From assembly GCF_014192115.1 (NCBI RefSeq), contig NZ_JACHXL010000001.1, positions 898,788 through 962,787 of the forward strand: a stretch of 64,000 nucleotides of DNA, in the 5' to 3' direction. The stretch is from Psychrobacter luti (GTDB taxonomy: Bacteria; Pseudomonadota; Gammaproteobacteria; Pseudomonadales; Moraxellaceae). The notes below the pieces were generated by a model. That model ran no database searches. It was not told where the DNA came from and was given only the letters and a program-made list of their open reading frames with translations. The translations under genes were made by a program, and so were the position numbers. Shown in pieces: positions 37,567-47,648 of the stretch; within the stretch, counting starts at the first letter, position 1, and every line of letters begins with the position of its first letter.

Positions 37567-39048
37567 ATGAGTTTACAAAACACAGCAGTCGCCCCAGTTG
37601 ACCGTGAATATGAAATCACTGTCGTAAGATTCTTTACGATAATGGCCGTGATATGGGGCATCGTCGGCATGAGTATTGGTGTGTTCATTGCTTCACAGTT
37701 AGCATGGCCAGCACTAAACTTTGACATTCCATGGTTGACATTTAGTCGTCTAAGACCGCTCCACACAAACGCGGTTATCTTTGCATTCGGTGGCTCTGCC
37801 CTGTTCGCAACCTCTTATTATGTGGTACAGCGTACCTGTAAGACGAGACTATTTGCGCCTTACTTGGCTTGGTTTACATTTTGGGGTTGGCAAGCGGTTA
37901 TCGTATCAGCGGTTATTACGCTTCCTTTAGGTCTAACATCGACTAAAGAATACGCTGAGCTTGAGTGGCCAATCGATATCTTGATTGCCTTGGTATGGAT
38001 ATCTTATGCCATCGTTTTCTTCGGTACACTAATCAAGCGCAAAACCTCACATATCTATGTGGCTAACTGGTTCTTTGGCGCTTTTATTATTACGATTGCT
38101 CTACTGCATATCGTAAACAGTATGGCTATCCCTGTTAGTGCGTTTAAATCTTACTCGTTATTTGGCGGTGCAACCGATGCGATGGTGCAGTGGTGGTACG
38201 GGCATAATGCGGTAGGTTTCTACTTAACGGCCGCTTTCCTTGGAATGATGTACTATTTCGTTCCGGTACAGATTGGTCGTCCTATTTATTCTTACCGTTT
38301 GTCTATCGTTCACTTTTGGGCATTGATTGCTTCATATATGTGGGCTGGTGGTCACCATTTGCATTATTCAGCGCTTCCAGATTGGACGCAGTCATTAGCA
38401 ATGGTGTTCTCGATCATCCTATTTGCACCATCTTGGGGTGGTATGATTAACGGGGTACTAACGCTATCAGGTAGTTGGGATAAGTTACGTACCGATCCGA
38501 TTATTCGCTTTATGATTGTGGCATTGTCGTTCTATGCGATGTCGACGTTTGAAGGTCCAATGATGTCTATTAAGACCGTCAACGCGTTATCTCATAACAC
38601 TGACTGGACTGTAGGTCACGTACACTCAGGTGCGCTTGGCTGGGTTGGTATGATTACTATTGGTTCGCTATACGTACTGTTACCACGTATCTATAACAAA
38701 CCAAAAATGTACTCAATCAGCTTAATCACCACGCATTTTTGGTTGGCAACAGCAGGTACTATCTTCTATATCGTCTCTATGTGGATTTCAGGTATTGGCC
38801 AAGGCATGATGTGGCTTGCGACCAACCCAGACGGTACGTTGGTATATAGCTTCGTTGATACGGTTGAGTTCTCACATTTCCCATATATTGGTCGTGCTTT
38901 TGGTGGCCTATTGTATGTATCGGGTATGTTTGTTATGGCATATAACGTTTATAAAACACTGCAAATGCCAGAAGGTAAGCCTGTAGATATCGCTGACCCA
39001 ACGGATCATGAACCTAGTGTTGATAAACCTTCGGCAGCTAACGTATAA
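37567..39048 (+). CDS. ccoN: Cytochrome c oxidase cbb3-type subunit I
   Basis: A 493-residue membrane subunit with about 12 hydrophobic segments, the catalytic subunit of the high-affinity cbb3 oxidase. Candidate heme and copper histidines lie in [14 protein letters not shown] (low-spin heme b), [12 protein letters not shown] (CuB region), GGHHLHYS, and [11 protein letters not shown]. The start ATG 37567 has an AAAGGAAT box. It heads a compact ccoNOQP operon. cbb3 enzymes reduce oxygen at low tension, coupled to proton pumping. Confidence 0.97.
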   Translation: MSLQNTAVAPVDREYEITVVRFFTIMAVIWGIVGMSIGVFIASQLAWPALNFDIPWLTFSRLRPLHTNAVIFAFGGSALFATSYYVVQRTCKTRLFAPYLAWFTFWGWQAVIVSAVITLPLGLTSTKEYAELEWPIDILIALVWISYAIVFFGTLIKRKTSHIYVANWFFGAFIITIALLHIVNSMAIPVSAFKSYSLFGGATDAMVQWWYGHNAVGFYLTAAFLGMMYYFVPVQIGRPIYSYRLSIVHFWALIASYMWAGGHHLHYSALPDWTQSLAMVFSIILFAPSWGGMINGVLTLSGSWDKLRTDPIIRFMIVALSFYAMSTFEGPMMSIKTVNALSHNTDWTVGHVHSGALGWVGMITIGSLYVLLPRIYNKPKMYSISLITTHFWLATAGTIFYIVSMWISGIGQGMMWLATNPDGTLVYSFVDTVEFSHFPYIGRAFGGLLYVSGMFVMAYNVYKTLQMPEGKPVDIADPTDHEPSVDKPSAANV

Positions 39049-39057
39049 GGAGCGATC

Positions 39058-39696
39058 ATGTCTGGTACACCGCATGAAATTATTGAAAAAAATACCGGCT
39101 TGTTGGTTATCGGTATTGTTATTGCCATTAGCTTTGCAACGCTCGTTGAAATCGTACCGCTGATTTATGACAACAAGGGTCCTGAAGAAGGTGGGGTAAA
39201 CGCTCCCCTTCCCGCCATGGAGCCATGGACTGCACTTGAATTTGAAGGTCGTGACATCTACATTCGTGAAGGCTGTCACGTCTGTCATACCCAAATGATT
39301 CGTCCGTTACGTGCTGAAGTTGAGCGTTATGGACCTTATTCGCGTGCTGCTGAATCAACGTGGGACCATCCATTCTTATGGGGTTCAAAACGTACTGGTC
39401 CTGATCTTGCACGTGTCGGTGGACGCTATTCTGAAGATTGGCAAAAACAGCATCTGATTGCACCACGTTCTTTAGTACCTGAATCAGTCATGCCTGGTTT
39501 CCCTTGGCTTGCAACCAATGAAGTCAATGGTAGCAATGTTCAAGCCAAAATGCGTCTATTCCGCGATCGTTTCGGTGTGCCTTATACTGAAGAAGATATC
39601 GAAGGCGCACCAGACGCTGTACTTGGTGCCACTGAGCTTGATGCTTTGGTTGCCTATCTACAGCAATTAGGTACCGCGATGGAAGGACAGCGCTAA
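39058..39696 (+). CDS. ccoO: Cytochrome c oxidase cbb3-type subunit II
   Basis: A 212-residue membrane-anchored monoheme cytochrome c. An N-terminal helix ([22 protein letters not shown]) precedes the heme motif CHVCH at residues 73-77, and the distal methionine may lie in the [25 protein letters not shown] region. It passes electrons to CcoN. Its ATG follows ccoN by 9 bp. Its stop overlaps the ccoQ start (TAATG), so translation is tightly coupled. Confidence 0.97.
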   Translation: MSGTPHEIIEKNTGLLVIGIVIAISFATLVEIVPLIYDNKGPEEGGVNAPLPAMEPWTALEFEGRDIYIREGCHVCHTQMIRPLRAEVERYGPYSRAAESTWDHPFLWGSKRTGPDLARVGGRYSEDWQKQHLIAPRSLVPESVMPGFPWLATNEVNGSNVQAKMRLFRDRFGVPYTEEDIEGAPDAVLGATELDALVAYLQQLGTAMEGQR

Positions 39697-39878
39697 TGGG
39701 TATTGGTGAATTACAAACAATTGCGACCGTTTCTGCCTTTGTTGCCTTCGTAGGCGTTGCATGGTGGGCGTATTCGCCAAAAAACAAAAAACGCTTCGAA
39801 GAAGATGCACAACTTGCGCTTGATGACGAGGATATAGAATCTCTGTCTGAAGAGCAGCGCAATAAGGATAAACGATGA
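39696..39878 (+). CDS. ccoQ: cbb3 oxidase small subunit CcoQ
   Basis: A 60-residue protein with one N-terminal helix (IATVSAFVAFVGVAWWAYSP) and a charged tail (KNKKRFEEDAQLALDDED) that matches CcoQ, the small stabilising subunit. It starts at the A of the ccoO stop and overlaps ccoP by four bases (ATGA), an arrangement typical of cco operons. Confidence 0.92.
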   Translation: MGIGELQTIATVSAFVAFVGVAWWAYSPKNKKRFEEDAQLALDDEDIESLSEEQRNKDKR

Positions 39879-41035
39879 CATTTTTTTGGAGTTCTTGGAT
39901 CACCATACTAAGTATTATGTGTTGGGCGGGTATCCTCGGTGTTTTGCTAATGGTCTTGAAATACAAGCCAGAAGTAGAAGAAGACGGTACCACAGGCCAC
40001 ACCTACGACGGTATTCAGGAATACGATAAGCCACTCCCTAAATGGTGGCTAGTGATATTTTTTGGCTCAATTATTTGGGCAGTTGCATATTGGATATTTT
40101 TCCCAGGTATTTTTCCATCGAAGTGGGAAGGTATTACAACCGTAGAAGTAGATGGTAAAACCGTACCATGGACTTCTCATAACGAGTTGAACAGCGAACT
40201 TGAAAGTAATAACAAAGTATTTACCGATAACTTTGAGCAAAACATTTTGGCCAAAGCAGATGCGAGTGGTGCAACAAAAACCCTAGCAACGCTTTCTGAA
40301 ATGCAAGCAACAATGCGTCACAGTGAGAAGCCACCAGCAGAGCTACAAGCTCAAATTGATGAGAAAGTTGCCGAGTTGGCACCTTATGTAGAAAAACTGG
40401 CTGAAAACCCGAATGCATTGAAGGTTGGTAGTCGCTTGTTCTTACAGAACTGTGCAGTTTGTCATGGCTCTAACGCCAAAGGCGCTACAGGCTATCCAAA
40501 TCTCACCGATAATGACTGGTTGTATGGCGGTGAGGCAGCAAACATCTTGACGACTCTACATAACGGCCGAGTCGGTGGTATGACCGCATGGCGCGATCAA
40601 ATCGGTGAAGATGGTGTTCGTGCAGTGTCTGAGTATGTTCTATCAATATCTGGTAACCAACCAGGTTATGAGCTTGATAAAGCAAAAGTTACTCAGGGTG
40701 AGGCAATCTTTAATGAGCCAACTAACTGTGTACTTTGTCATGGTCCAGATGCAAAAGGTATGACTTCTACTGGCGCGCCAAACTTGACAGATAAAGTCTG
40801 GCTATATGGTGGCGATCGTGAAACTATTCGCGAAACGATACGTTATGGTCGTGCAGGCGTAATGCCTGAGTGGGAAACCAAACTGGGCAATGAGCGCATT
40901 ATGTTGCTTGCTGCTTATGTTTATTCTCTATCAGACAGAAGTGCTCAACCTGCTAAAGCAAAAACAGTCTCTGCCCCTGCTCCTCAGGCAGCGACAACCG
41001 CTACAGCTACAGCAGAAACGACAGCAGCTAAATAA
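39875..41035 (+). CDS. ccoP: Cytochrome c oxidase cbb3-type subunit III
   Basis: A 386-residue membrane-anchored diheme cytochrome c. Two helices (ILSIMCWAGILGVLLMVL, then WWLVIFFGSIIWAVAYWIFFPGIF) precede a periplasmic part with two heme motifs, CAVCH (Cys193-His197) and CVLCH (Cys285-His289). The C-terminal 25 residues are rich in Ala, Thr and Pro and unlike the core. It receives electrons from soluble cytochrome c and relays them to CcoO. It ends with a strong terminator 40 bp downstream. Confidence 0.97.
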   Translation: MTFFWSSWITILSIMCWAGILGVLLMVLKYKPEVEEDGTTGHTYDGIQEYDKPLPKWWLVIFFGSIIWAVAYWIFFPGIFPSKWEGITTVEVDGKTVPWTSHNELNSELESNNKVFTDNFEQNILAKADASGATKTLATLSEMQATMRHSEKPPAELQAQIDEKVAELAPYVEKLAENPNALKVGSRLFLQNCAVCHGSNAKGATGYPNLTDNDWLYGGEAANILTTLHNGRVGGMTAWRDQIGEDGVRAVSEYVLSISGNQPGYELDKAKVTQGEAIFNEPTNCVLCHGPDAKGMTSTGAPNLTDKVWLYGGDRETIRETIRYGRAGVMPEWETKLGNERIMLLAAYVYSLSDRSAQPAKAKTVSAPAPQAATTATATAETTAAK

Positions 41036-41075
41036 TTATATTTAGTCAGTCGTTATATCGTAAATAAGTAAGTTT

Positions 41076-41112
41076 AAAAAAGGGAGGACTGTTATTACAG
41101 TTCTCCCTTTTT
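41076..41112 (+). terminator. Terminator after ccoP
   Basis: Arms AAAAAGGGAGGACTG and CAGTTCTCCCTTTTT pair over 15 positions with one G-T wobble, ending in a T-run. It closes the ccoNOQP operon. Confidence 0.9.
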
Positions 41113-41177
41113 AGTTATTCACTGAAGGCTAAGTCACGCTTATCGTGAAGGGACGCGATAAAAACAGGGCTAATCTT

Positions 41178-41291
41178 ATGAGAAATAAGCACGCTTTGTC
41201 ATTTACCCTTTGTTTATTATTTGTTTGTCATTATTGGCTGCTACTACCGCATTTAGCTATCGATAATAATGAGATTAATGTTGCTTTCTAA
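41178..41291 (+). CDS. Doubtful 37-residue membrane peptide
   Basis: A 38-codon frame starting MRNKHALSFTLCLLFVCHYW, with a single hydrophobic helix and the tail IDNNEINVAF. An AGGG is about 9 bases upstream. It sits in the gap between ccoP and ccoG, where small assembly factors such as CcoS are encoded in other species, but its sequence does not show the CcoS pattern. Low confidence. Confidence 0.2.
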   Translation: MRNKHALSFTLCLLFVCHYWLLLPHLAIDNNEINVAF

Positions 41292-41546
41292 CATTATTGC
41301 CCCATTTATAGTAGGGAGAATGTTAAAATAGCTATCTATGAGAAACACTATTGAATCATCCATTTAAGCATATTTAAACCCATTATCTACAATCGCTCAT
41401 TTGGTAGTCGAGTCAGCATATTTTGACTTTCATGATGTCTCGCTACTTACTGACATTGATAACATCGCACATTCATATACCCAGTTATTCAGGGTATTTG
41501 TTCATCATGCCAGCAGACTGATTCTTTTTTTTAAAGAGGCACGTTT

Positions 41547-42956
41547 ATGTCAGCACAACAATCCAATAAAATCCCTGTCGTCGAAGTCGATCTTAACGCC
41601 AGTAAAAAACGTGTGCATCCCAGATTTGTCACCGGATTTTATCAAAACATCCGTGTAATTAGTATGTATGCGTTTTTGGCATTATTTCTGATTTTACCGT
41701 GGCTACGCTATAACGGTAGGCAAGCAATCTGGTTTGATGTGCCGTCGCAGCATTATTATATTTTTGGTATGACCTTTTTAACCCAAGATTTTTACTTTAT
41801 TGCCGCCTTTGCGCTTATTGCCGCCTTTGCCCTATTTATGGTAACTGTCTACGCCGGACGAGTATGGTGCGGCTATGCTTGTCCCCAGACCATTTGGACG
41901 CATATGTTTCAGTATGTCGAAAAATTGGTCATTGGCGATCGTAACAAGCGTATGAAGTTCGATAAAGAGCCCATGAGCGCACAGAAAGCGTTTAAGCGTT
42001 TTTTGGTATATTTTATTTGGTTTGTGTTCTCGATGATTACCGCCACGACTTTCGTCAGTTATGTGTCCGGTACAGAGGCGTTGTATCAAAATTGGCAGAT
42101 GATAGGGTTTATCCCCTTCCCTGATTGGTCAACGTGGATATGGGTATCAATATTTATTTTTGCCTTCTCTACCTACGTCAATGCAGGCTATATGCGTGAG
42201 CAGATGTGTGTCCAAATCTGTCCTTATGGTCGCTTTCAAAGCGTGATGTTTGATAAAGATACATTAATTGTCTCTTACGATTATGAGCGCGGTGAACCTC
42301 GCGGCGCCCGTAAAAAAGGCACTAATCCTGAAGATTTAGGCGACTGTATCGAATGTCAGATGTGTGTGCAGGTCTGCCCAACAGGTATCGATATTCGTGA
42401 TGGTCTGCAAGTAGCTTGTATCCAATGCGCCGCCTGTATCGATGCGTGTAATGATGTGATGGATAAAGTTGGCTACCCACGCGGGCTAATTCGTTATACA
42501 ACAGAGCGTCAATTGGTCGAAAAAGAGCCAAGCCGAGTATTCCGTCCACGCTTCTTTGCTTACTTAACCTTACTGACCGTACTTTGTGGCGGCGTTATTT
42601 ATGCCTTGAATGATCGTGTGCCGCTAGAGATTGATATTCGCCGTGACCGCAACCAGTTGTCTTCATTGAATCAGCAAGGCATGATTGAGAACAGCTATAT
42701 CGTCAAATTGACCAACAAAACACAAGAGCCACACACTTATAAGATAACCCTTGAGCCACAAGACGGTTTGAGCTTAGAGCTACGCTTTAACGATGTACCG
42801 CTTGAAGCGGGTGAAAGCTTTGATATGCCAGTCAGTATTTATGGTGACCCAGATGTGATTGAGTTTGGTCAAACACCAATTACTTTAAATGTGAAGAACG
42901 AAGATGGTCAGTATAATGTCAGCAAACAAAACATCTTTACCACTCAGGGGCAGTAA
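41547..42956 (+). CDS. ccoG: cbb3 oxidase accessory protein CcoG/RdxA (polyferredoxin)
   Basis: A 469-residue inner-membrane protein with several helices and a cytoplasmic 4Fe-4S domain. There are cysteine pairs in CGYACPQTIW and CVQICPYGRF, and a double ferredoxin-like cluster in CIECQMCVQVCPTGID and CIQCAACIDACND. The C-terminal third is a periplasmic-type beta domain (LTNKTQEPHTYKITLEPQDG). CcoG helps assemble the CuB site of cbb3 oxidase, and its position downstream of ccoNOQP matches that role. ATG 41547 follows an AAAGAGGC box. Confidence 0.94.
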   Translation: MSAQQSNKIPVVEVDLNASKKRVHPRFVTGFYQNIRVISMYAFLALFLILPWLRYNGRQAIWFDVPSQHYYIFGMTFLTQDFYFIAAFALIAAFALFMVTVYAGRVWCGYACPQTIWTHMFQYVEKLVIGDRNKRMKFDKEPMSAQKAFKRFLVYFIWFVFSMITATTFVSYVSGTEALYQNWQMIGFIPFPDWSTWIWVSIFIFAFSTYVNAGYMREQMCVQICPYGRFQSVMFDKDTLIVSYDYERGEPRGARKKGTNPEDLGDCIECQMCVQVCPTGIDIRDGLQVACIQCAACIDACNDVMDKVGYPRGLIRYTTERQLVEKEPSRVFRPRFFAYLTLLTVLCGGVIYALNDRVPLEIDIRRDRNQLSSLNQQGMIENSYIVKLTNKTQEPHTYKITLEPQDGLSLELRFNDVPLEAGESFDMPVSIYGDPDVIEFGQTPITLNVKNEDGQYNVSKQNIFTTQGQ

Positions 42957-42971
42957 GCCTCAGTATTATCT

Positions 42972-43011
42972 TGAGCTATTGAGCTATTGAGTTATTGAGT
43001 TATTGAGTTAT
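42972..43011 (+). repeat. Five tandem copies of an 8-bp unit
   Basis: TGAGYTAT repeats five times in a row: two copies of TGAGCTAT followed by three of TGAGTTAT. It begins 15 bases after the ccoG stop. It is a simple-sequence repeat of the sort that can vary in copy number. Confidence 0.85.
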
Positions 43012-43179
43012 TAAGAGCTTAACTAGCATATTGTTATATAATTCACTTGTTGGCAAACAGCTAGCAAGTGAACCATTTATTATTATACTGGCAGTATTGA
43101 GCCATCATTTTATCCGTTGATACCGTTTATAATTTTCTGATAGAGAGCTATAAACGAATATCTGATTAATAGGTATGTT

Positions 43180-43761
43180 ATGTCTAGTCCAGCCCCCAAT
43201 TTTAAGCATCAAGATAGCCAGCCATGGTACAAAAACTATATGGTGGTTATCTTTGTCATTGGCATGCCAGCATTTGTTGTGATCGCTTGCATCTGGTTCG
43301 TTTATTATTCTTACCAAATACGCGACAGTGTGGTACGTGACGACTGGTATATGGATGGTAAAACCCTTTACCATGACGTTTCGCGCGACAAGCTCACTTA
43401 CGATTTGGATTTACACGGTCAAATGCAGTTTGCCGATAATGGTGATATCGTGTTTTATTTAAATTATCCAGAGCAAAGCCTGCAATCTGGTAAATTATTA
43501 AATGGCGAGCCGGTTACTTATCCTGACACCTTAGAGTTATCCATCTCACATGCCACCGATATCAAAAAAGATCGTGATGTTGTGTTAAAACATGAAGAAG
43601 GCAACAAATATAGCGCTCAGGTAAATATTGATCCTGTCAAAGCCAAGTACTATTTGCAAGTTAGTAACGATGGTAAAGACGACTGGCGCATGCAAGATGT
43701 GGCAAAATTACCGCGTTCAGAGGTTAGTTTTAATCCGCTACAGGTTTTTGCAGAAAGCTAA
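43180..43761 (+). CDS. FixH family protein
   Basis: A 193-residue protein with one N-terminal transmembrane segment (YMVVIFVIGMPAFVVIACIWFVYYS) and a periplasmic beta-rich domain with LHGQMQF, DIVFYLNYP and YLQVSNDGKDDWRM. FixH-type proteins are encoded downstream of ccoG/ccoNOQP and assist cbb3 biogenesis. Sequence similarity is visible but not strong, so the family call relies partly on position. AGG is 6 bases before ATG 43180. Confidence 0.75.
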   Translation: MSSPAPNFKHQDSQPWYKNYMVVIFVIGMPAFVVIACIWFVYYSYQIRDSVVRDDWYMDGKTLYHDVSRDKLTYDLDLHGQMQFADNGDIVFYLNYPEQSLQSGKLLNGEPVTYPDTLELSISHATDIKKDRDVVLKHEEGNKYSAQVNIDPVKAKYYLQVSNDGKDDWRMQDVAKLPRSEVSFNPLQVFAES

Positions 43762-43790
43762 TACTATTTAAATAGCTACTCTTAAGATTA

Positions 43791-43827
43791 AAAAAACCAG
43801 CCCTTAGTTATTAAGGGCTGGTTTTTT
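43791..43827. terminator. Strong bidirectional terminator between fixH and ttcA
   Basis: Perfect arms AAAAAACCAGCCCTTA and TAAGGGCTGGTTTTTT around a 5-base loop, between convergent genes. Confidence 0.92.
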
Positions 43828-43909
43828 ATGGTGCTAATTTTTTATGGCTCTGACTTTATCAAATTAACTTAAAACCATTTGAGTAACTTAGCTTTAAACC
43901 ATCAGCTCA

Positions 43910-45079
43910 TTAAATAACAGGATTAATGGTTGGGATTTTCTGCGTTATACGGCTGTCTTTCACTGTCTCAGTTTCAGCTTGCAAGTTCTGATTATTGGTA
44001 AACTTTGGATTAAAAACTTGGGTTTTTGGCGCTACAGGTAAGCCAATCTCAGCCAGACTGTCTGTCTGCCCTGCTTGAATATTATCGCCTTCAAATAAGC
44101 GCTCATTATCATCACGCTCGAGGCTTAATGTCTCAAAATCAAATAACTCACGATCGGCTAATTGCGACGGTGCCACGTTTTGCATCGCTTTAAAGATAGA
44201 TGCTAAACGCTGCGGATGGGCATCATCCCATTCGCGTAGCATATCATTGATAATCGCCCGTTGCAGATTGGTTTGGCTACCGCATAAATTGCAGGGAATA
44301 ATCGGAAATTCTTTTAAACGCGCATATTCAATGATGTCTTTTTCTTCAACGTACGCGAGCGGACGAATAAGCAGATTTTGTTTATCATCGCTTAGCAGTT
44401 TAGGCGGCATCGATTTAAGCGCGCCACCGTGAAATAAGTTTAAGAAGAAAGTCGCCAACATATCATCACGGTGATGACCAAGGGCGATTTTGGTCGCGCC
44501 AATCTGTTTGGCAAAGCCGTATAGCGAGCCGCGACGCAGACGTGAACAAGCTGAGCAATAAGTCTTACCTTCTGGCACCACGCTTTTGACAATACTATAA
44601 GTATCTTTTTCTAAAATGTAATGCGCAATACCTTGTTCGTTCAGATAAGCGGGCAAAACATCCTCAGGATAACCGGGCTGTTTTTGGTCAAGATTGACCG
44701 CAACGATATCAAAGCTAATCGGGGCGATACGTTTAAGTAGCAACAAAATATCTAACAGTGTATAGCTGTCTTTGCCACCTGAGACGCAGACCATGATGAC
44801 GTCGCCATCTTCAATCATATTAAAATCGCGAATCGCCCATGATACTTGACGGCGTAGCTTTTTTTGTAGCTTGCGAAATTGTACTGTTTCAGTCGGTAGC
44901 AGTTGACTAGATGATAATTGCTCAGCCATATCATCGTCATGCGCAACTTGGTCTGCAACATTAGTATCTTCCGCATAGCTATCCCAGCCAATATCGGTGG
45001 AACTAGCATCTGTAAAAGCACTATCCGTAGAATCAGGCTGAGGGGTGATTTTTGGCGTAAACAAGGTCGCTACGGTCAT
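43910..45079 (-). CDS. ttcA: tRNA 2-thiocytidine synthetase TtcA
   Basis: A 389-residue ATP-pyrophosphatase that sulfurates cytidine-32 of tRNA, with an Fe-S cluster. The PP-loop SGGKDS is at residues 100-105, and the cysteine pairs are CSAC and CNLC. The core follows [20 protein letters not shown] and [21 protein letters not shown]. It has about 50 more N-terminal residues and a C-terminal tail relative to E. coli TtcA (about 311 aa). The N-terminal extension is acidic (DNA-encoded by 45079 down to about 44930). ATG 45079 has only a weak box, so part of the extension could be artificial, but no closer ATG to the core is obvious. Confidence 0.93.
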   Translation of the reverse strand: MTVATLFTPKITPQPDSTDSAFTDASSTDIGWDSYAEDTNVADQVAHDDDMAEQLSSSQLLPTETVQFRKLQKKLRRQVSWAIRDFNMIEDGDVIMVCVSGGKDSYTLLDILLLLKRIAPISFDIVAVNLDQKQPGYPEDVLPAYLNEQGIAHYILEKDTYSIVKSVVPEGKTYCSACSRLRRGSLYGFAKQIGATKIALGHHRDDMLATFFLNLFHGGALKSMPPKLLSDDKQNLLIRPLAYVEEKDIIEYARLKEFPIIPCNLCGSQTNLQRAIINDMLREWDDAHPQRLASIFKAMQNVAPSQLADRELFDFETLSLERDDNERLFEGDNIQAGQTDSLAEIGLPVAPKTQVFNPKFTNNQNLQAETETVKDSRITQKIPTINPVI

Positions 45080-45423
45080 AAGTTACTCAATATCTTTACA
45101 AGGTTAGTTTTGCTACAAAGCAGTTAGCAATATTTTTTAGCGCATGGGCTTTAAAAGCAGCGATTATAACAAATTTTGCTAACAGATTGAAAATATGACG
45201 TTAATTGATAAGGCTAAATCAGCGCTTGATTGCTCTATGTCTGATTAACAGTGTTTGATGGATAATACAAATACAGTGCTGACTGAACTATTCTTTAGCC
45301 ACTCTTTGACCATGCTTTAAGCCTTTTTTAATAACACCTTCCAGGTTCTGTAATGATGCTATTTTTGCTAAAATAGACGGCTTTCGTAAATCCATATTTT
45401 TTAAACCACTAATAGATACCACT

Positions 45424-46203
45424 ATGACTCTTGTTACTGCGCAGACTCCCTCTACCAATCCAGCAAATGATGCTAGCTTGATGGCGCTGCATAAAAGCCA
45501 AAATGCGGTGGTGCTACTATCAGGTGGGCTTGATTCTGTGACTTGTTTGTATTGGGCAAAGGCGCGCTATGCTTCTGTGACAGCAGTCAGTTTTAACTAT
45601 GGTCAACGTCATAATAGTGAGCTTGTCGCTGCCAAAGCCATCGCTGAAACCGCAGCAGTCAATCATCGTATTATTGATATCGATATCGCGCAACTGGGCG
45701 GATCATCACTCACCGACCATAGCATGATTGTTCCTGATGGTGATGCCGATAAATTCCTCAGTAAAAATCGTGATGAGATCGATAACGATGCTATTCCAAA
45801 CACTTATGTGCCTGCACGTAATACGATATTTTTATCTTATGCCTTAGCAGTCGCTGAAGTGACCGATGCCAATCATATCGTCATTGGCGTAAGCTCAGTC
45901 GACTATTCAGGCTACCCTGATTGCCGCCCAGAATATATCGCCGCCTTTGAGCACATGGCAAATCTTGCCACCAAAGCTGGTGTCACCGGTCATCATTTAT
46001 CGATTCAAACACCGTTGCAGCAGTTGTCCAAAGCCAAAACCATTGAGCTTGGTTTATCGTTAGGGGTCGATTATGGGCAGACGATTTCTTGTTATCAAGC
46101 AGATGCCAACGGTCTGGCTTGCGGTGTCTGCGATAGCTGTGCGCTGCGTCGTCAAGGATTTGCCCAAGCTGGCGTTGCTGACCCTACGCACTATCAGTCT
46201 TGA
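45424..46203 (+). CDS. queC: 7-cyano-7-deazaguanine synthase QueC
   Basis: A 259-residue enzyme that makes preQ0 from CDG with ATP and ammonia for queuosine biosynthesis. The PP-loop is SGGLDS at residues 33-38, followed by the QRHNSEL segment and [12 protein letters not shown]. The zinc-binding cysteine motif near the C-terminus is [11 protein letters not shown], with an earlier Cys in [13 protein letters not shown]. There are about 27 extra residues ahead of the core, and ATG 45481 would remove 19 of them. No riboswitch is recognisable in its 340-bp leader. A queuosine-precursor transporter gene with a preQ1 riboswitch occurs 11 kb downstream. Confidence 0.94.
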   Translation: MTLVTAQTPSTNPANDASLMALHKSQNAVVLLSGGLDSVTCLYWAKARYASVTAVSFNYGQRHNSELVAAKAIAETAAVNHRIIDIDIAQLGGSSLTDHSMIVPDGDADKFLSKNRDEIDNDAIPNTYVPARNTIFLSYALAVAEVTDANHIVIGVSSVDYSGYPDCRPEYIAAFEHMANLATKAGVTGHHLSIQTPLQQLSKAKTIELGLSLGVDYGQTISCYQADANGLACGVCDSCALRRQGFAQAGVADPTHYQS

Positions 46204-46399
46204 TAGCATAAATAAACCATCTGTAAATGCGCTTATAACTACCTGATAATGCAATATAAACACCTTAATGCAACAAGCATCTATATATTTGTGCAACATT
46301 TGCTTGCATTAACACAGCACGCTGACGTTGTATTTTAAGCAATTTACTTGCTATGGTATGGACGATTATATCAATGACAAGATACTGGTTCTGATAGAT

Positions 46400-46447
46400 A
46401 GCAAATAAATAGCGATTTTTAGACAGAAGAATTGCTATTTATTTACT
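46400..46447. repeat. 18-bp imperfect inverted repeat downstream of queC
   Basis: The 18-base arms at 46400-46417 and 46430-46447 pair with two mismatches and contain the perfect 11-bp pair AAATAAATAGC/GCTATTTATTT. The loop is 12 bases. It lies between queC and the small secreted protein gene, without a canonical T-run, so its role is uncertain. Confidence 0.55.
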
Positions 46448-46563
46448 CATAATAGCGACAAAACCCATGCCAAACCTATTAAGCAGACCAGTGACAAAAT
46501 AAAGTTATCGAGATTTTACTTTAGCTATAAAATCTAAAAAAACGCGACCCGTAGAGGATGTTT

Positions 46564-46893
46564 ATGAAGTTTTTGCCCGTATTACCCCTAGCCCTAGCTG
46601 CTCTGTTTGCATTACCACAAGCAAACGCTGCCGATATCAAGCAAAATAATATCAATACCTGTGTCAATGGCGCGGTCAAATATAAGGTCGCTGACAAAAA
46701 TACGGCGACCAAATTATGTAAATGCACCATTGGTGTCCGCAGCGAGATGACCATTGGTCAGATGTGGGAAATTGAAAGCTACGCACAAGATAAAAAAGAC
46801 CCATCAAGCTTACCTTACGTGAAAAAGATGCAAAAAGACTTGCAGCAATGCACCGTTGGTTTGGATTTAAAGCAGCCACAAAAACCTGCTTAA
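46564..46893 (+). CDS. Small secreted protein, four cysteines in mature part
   Basis: A 109-residue protein with a clear Sec signal peptide: MKFLPVLPLALAALF, then a likely cleavage after PQANA. The mature part (about 88 residues) has four cysteines (NTCVNG, LCKCT, QQCT) that could form two disulfides in the periplasm, and no known domain that I recognise. ATG 46564 is chosen: GAGG lies 6 bases upstream, while it abuts ATG 46558. It is followed by its own terminator, so it is probably a single-gene transcript. Confidence 0.72.
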   Translation: MKFLPVLPLALAALFALPQANAADIKQNNINTCVNGAVKYKVADKNTATKLCKCTIGVRSEMTIGQMWEIESYAQDKKDPSSLPYVKKMQKDLQQCTVGLDLKQPQKPA

Positions 46894-46921
46894 ACCACGT
46901 AAAATATATTTTCTGCAAAAT

Positions 46922-46951
46922 AAAAAAGACTGGTCATTGCCAGTCTTTTTT
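46922..46951 (+). terminator. Terminator after the small secreted protein gene
   Basis: Perfect arms AAAAAAGACTGG and CCAGTCTTTTTT around a 6-base loop. Confidence 0.9.
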
Positions 46952-47073
46952 GTTGCTAATGAATAAGTGAAATGTAAAACTGAGTAGTTATTGCTATTAA
47001 TCTGCCTATAATAAGAACACTGACTATAATATATATAAACGACAATATAACCAGAACTAATAAGGATTTTATA

Positions 47074-47571
47074 ATGGCCAAGCCGACCACCGAGACTATC
47101 GCTCTACCTGATTTTCCAGTCACCATCGTGCGCGAGCTAGACGGCAACTTTATTCATGACGACATCAGCCTAAAAGAGCTGGTCACTCACACCGATAAAG
47201 GGCTTATCTTATATTTTTATCCGAAAGACAATACCCCAGGCTGTACCACGCAAGCGACAGAATTTACAGCGCGGCTTAATGAATTTGATGAATTGGGCTA
47301 CGATATCATCGGTGTCTCGCGTGATAGCGTCGAATCTCACGAAAAATTCATCGCTAAACACAATCTCAATATCGCGCTTATCAGCGATAGTGATGAGAAG
47401 TTATGCCAATACTTTGATGTTATTAAAGAAAAAAACATGTATGGCAAAATCAGCTTAGGTCTAGTACGTTCTGCCTTTGTCTTTGATAAATATGGCACGC
47501 TAACTCATGCGCAGCGTAATTTACGCGCTGCTGGCTATACTGAGCGTTTACTGAATACGTTAGCACCTTGA
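47074..47571 (+). CDS. bcp: Thioredoxin-dependent peroxiredoxin Bcp/PrxQ
   Basis: A 165-residue peroxiredoxin that reduces hydroperoxides with thiol reductants. The peroxidatic cysteine is Cys57 in NTPGCTTQATEF, and YFYPKDNTPG and the GVSRDSVESHEKF segment fit the Bcp subfamily. The resolving cysteine that lies five residues later in E. coli Bcp is threonine here, so a one-cysteine or alternative mechanism is likely. It has a strong AAGGA box. A dihydrolipoyl dehydrogenase-like gene follows after 77 bp, which may supply reducing power. Confidence 0.91.
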   Translation: MAKPTTETIALPDFPVTIVRELDGNFIHDDISLKELVTHTDKGLILYFYPKDNTPGCTTQATEFTARLNEFDELGYDIIGVSRDSVESHEKFIAKHNLNIALISDSDEKLCQYFDVIKEKNMYGKISLGLVRSAFVFDKYGTLTHAQRNLRAAGYTERLLNTLAP

Positions 47572-47648
47572 TTTTTCAATAGCCTTTTTCATCGTTTTTT
47601 TGTGCAAATCTATCACCTAATATTTCATTCGCCTGATTTGAGAATAAT

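Noticed and set aside
41401..41658. 85-codon frame overlapping the start of ccoG
   Set aside because: It overlaps ccoG in a different frame, lacks a ribosome binding site, and the ccoG start is well supported.
45080..45423. Possible preQ1 riboswitch before queC
   Set aside because: An AGGTTC string near 45350 was checked, but a matching P1 strand and an A-rich tail are missing.
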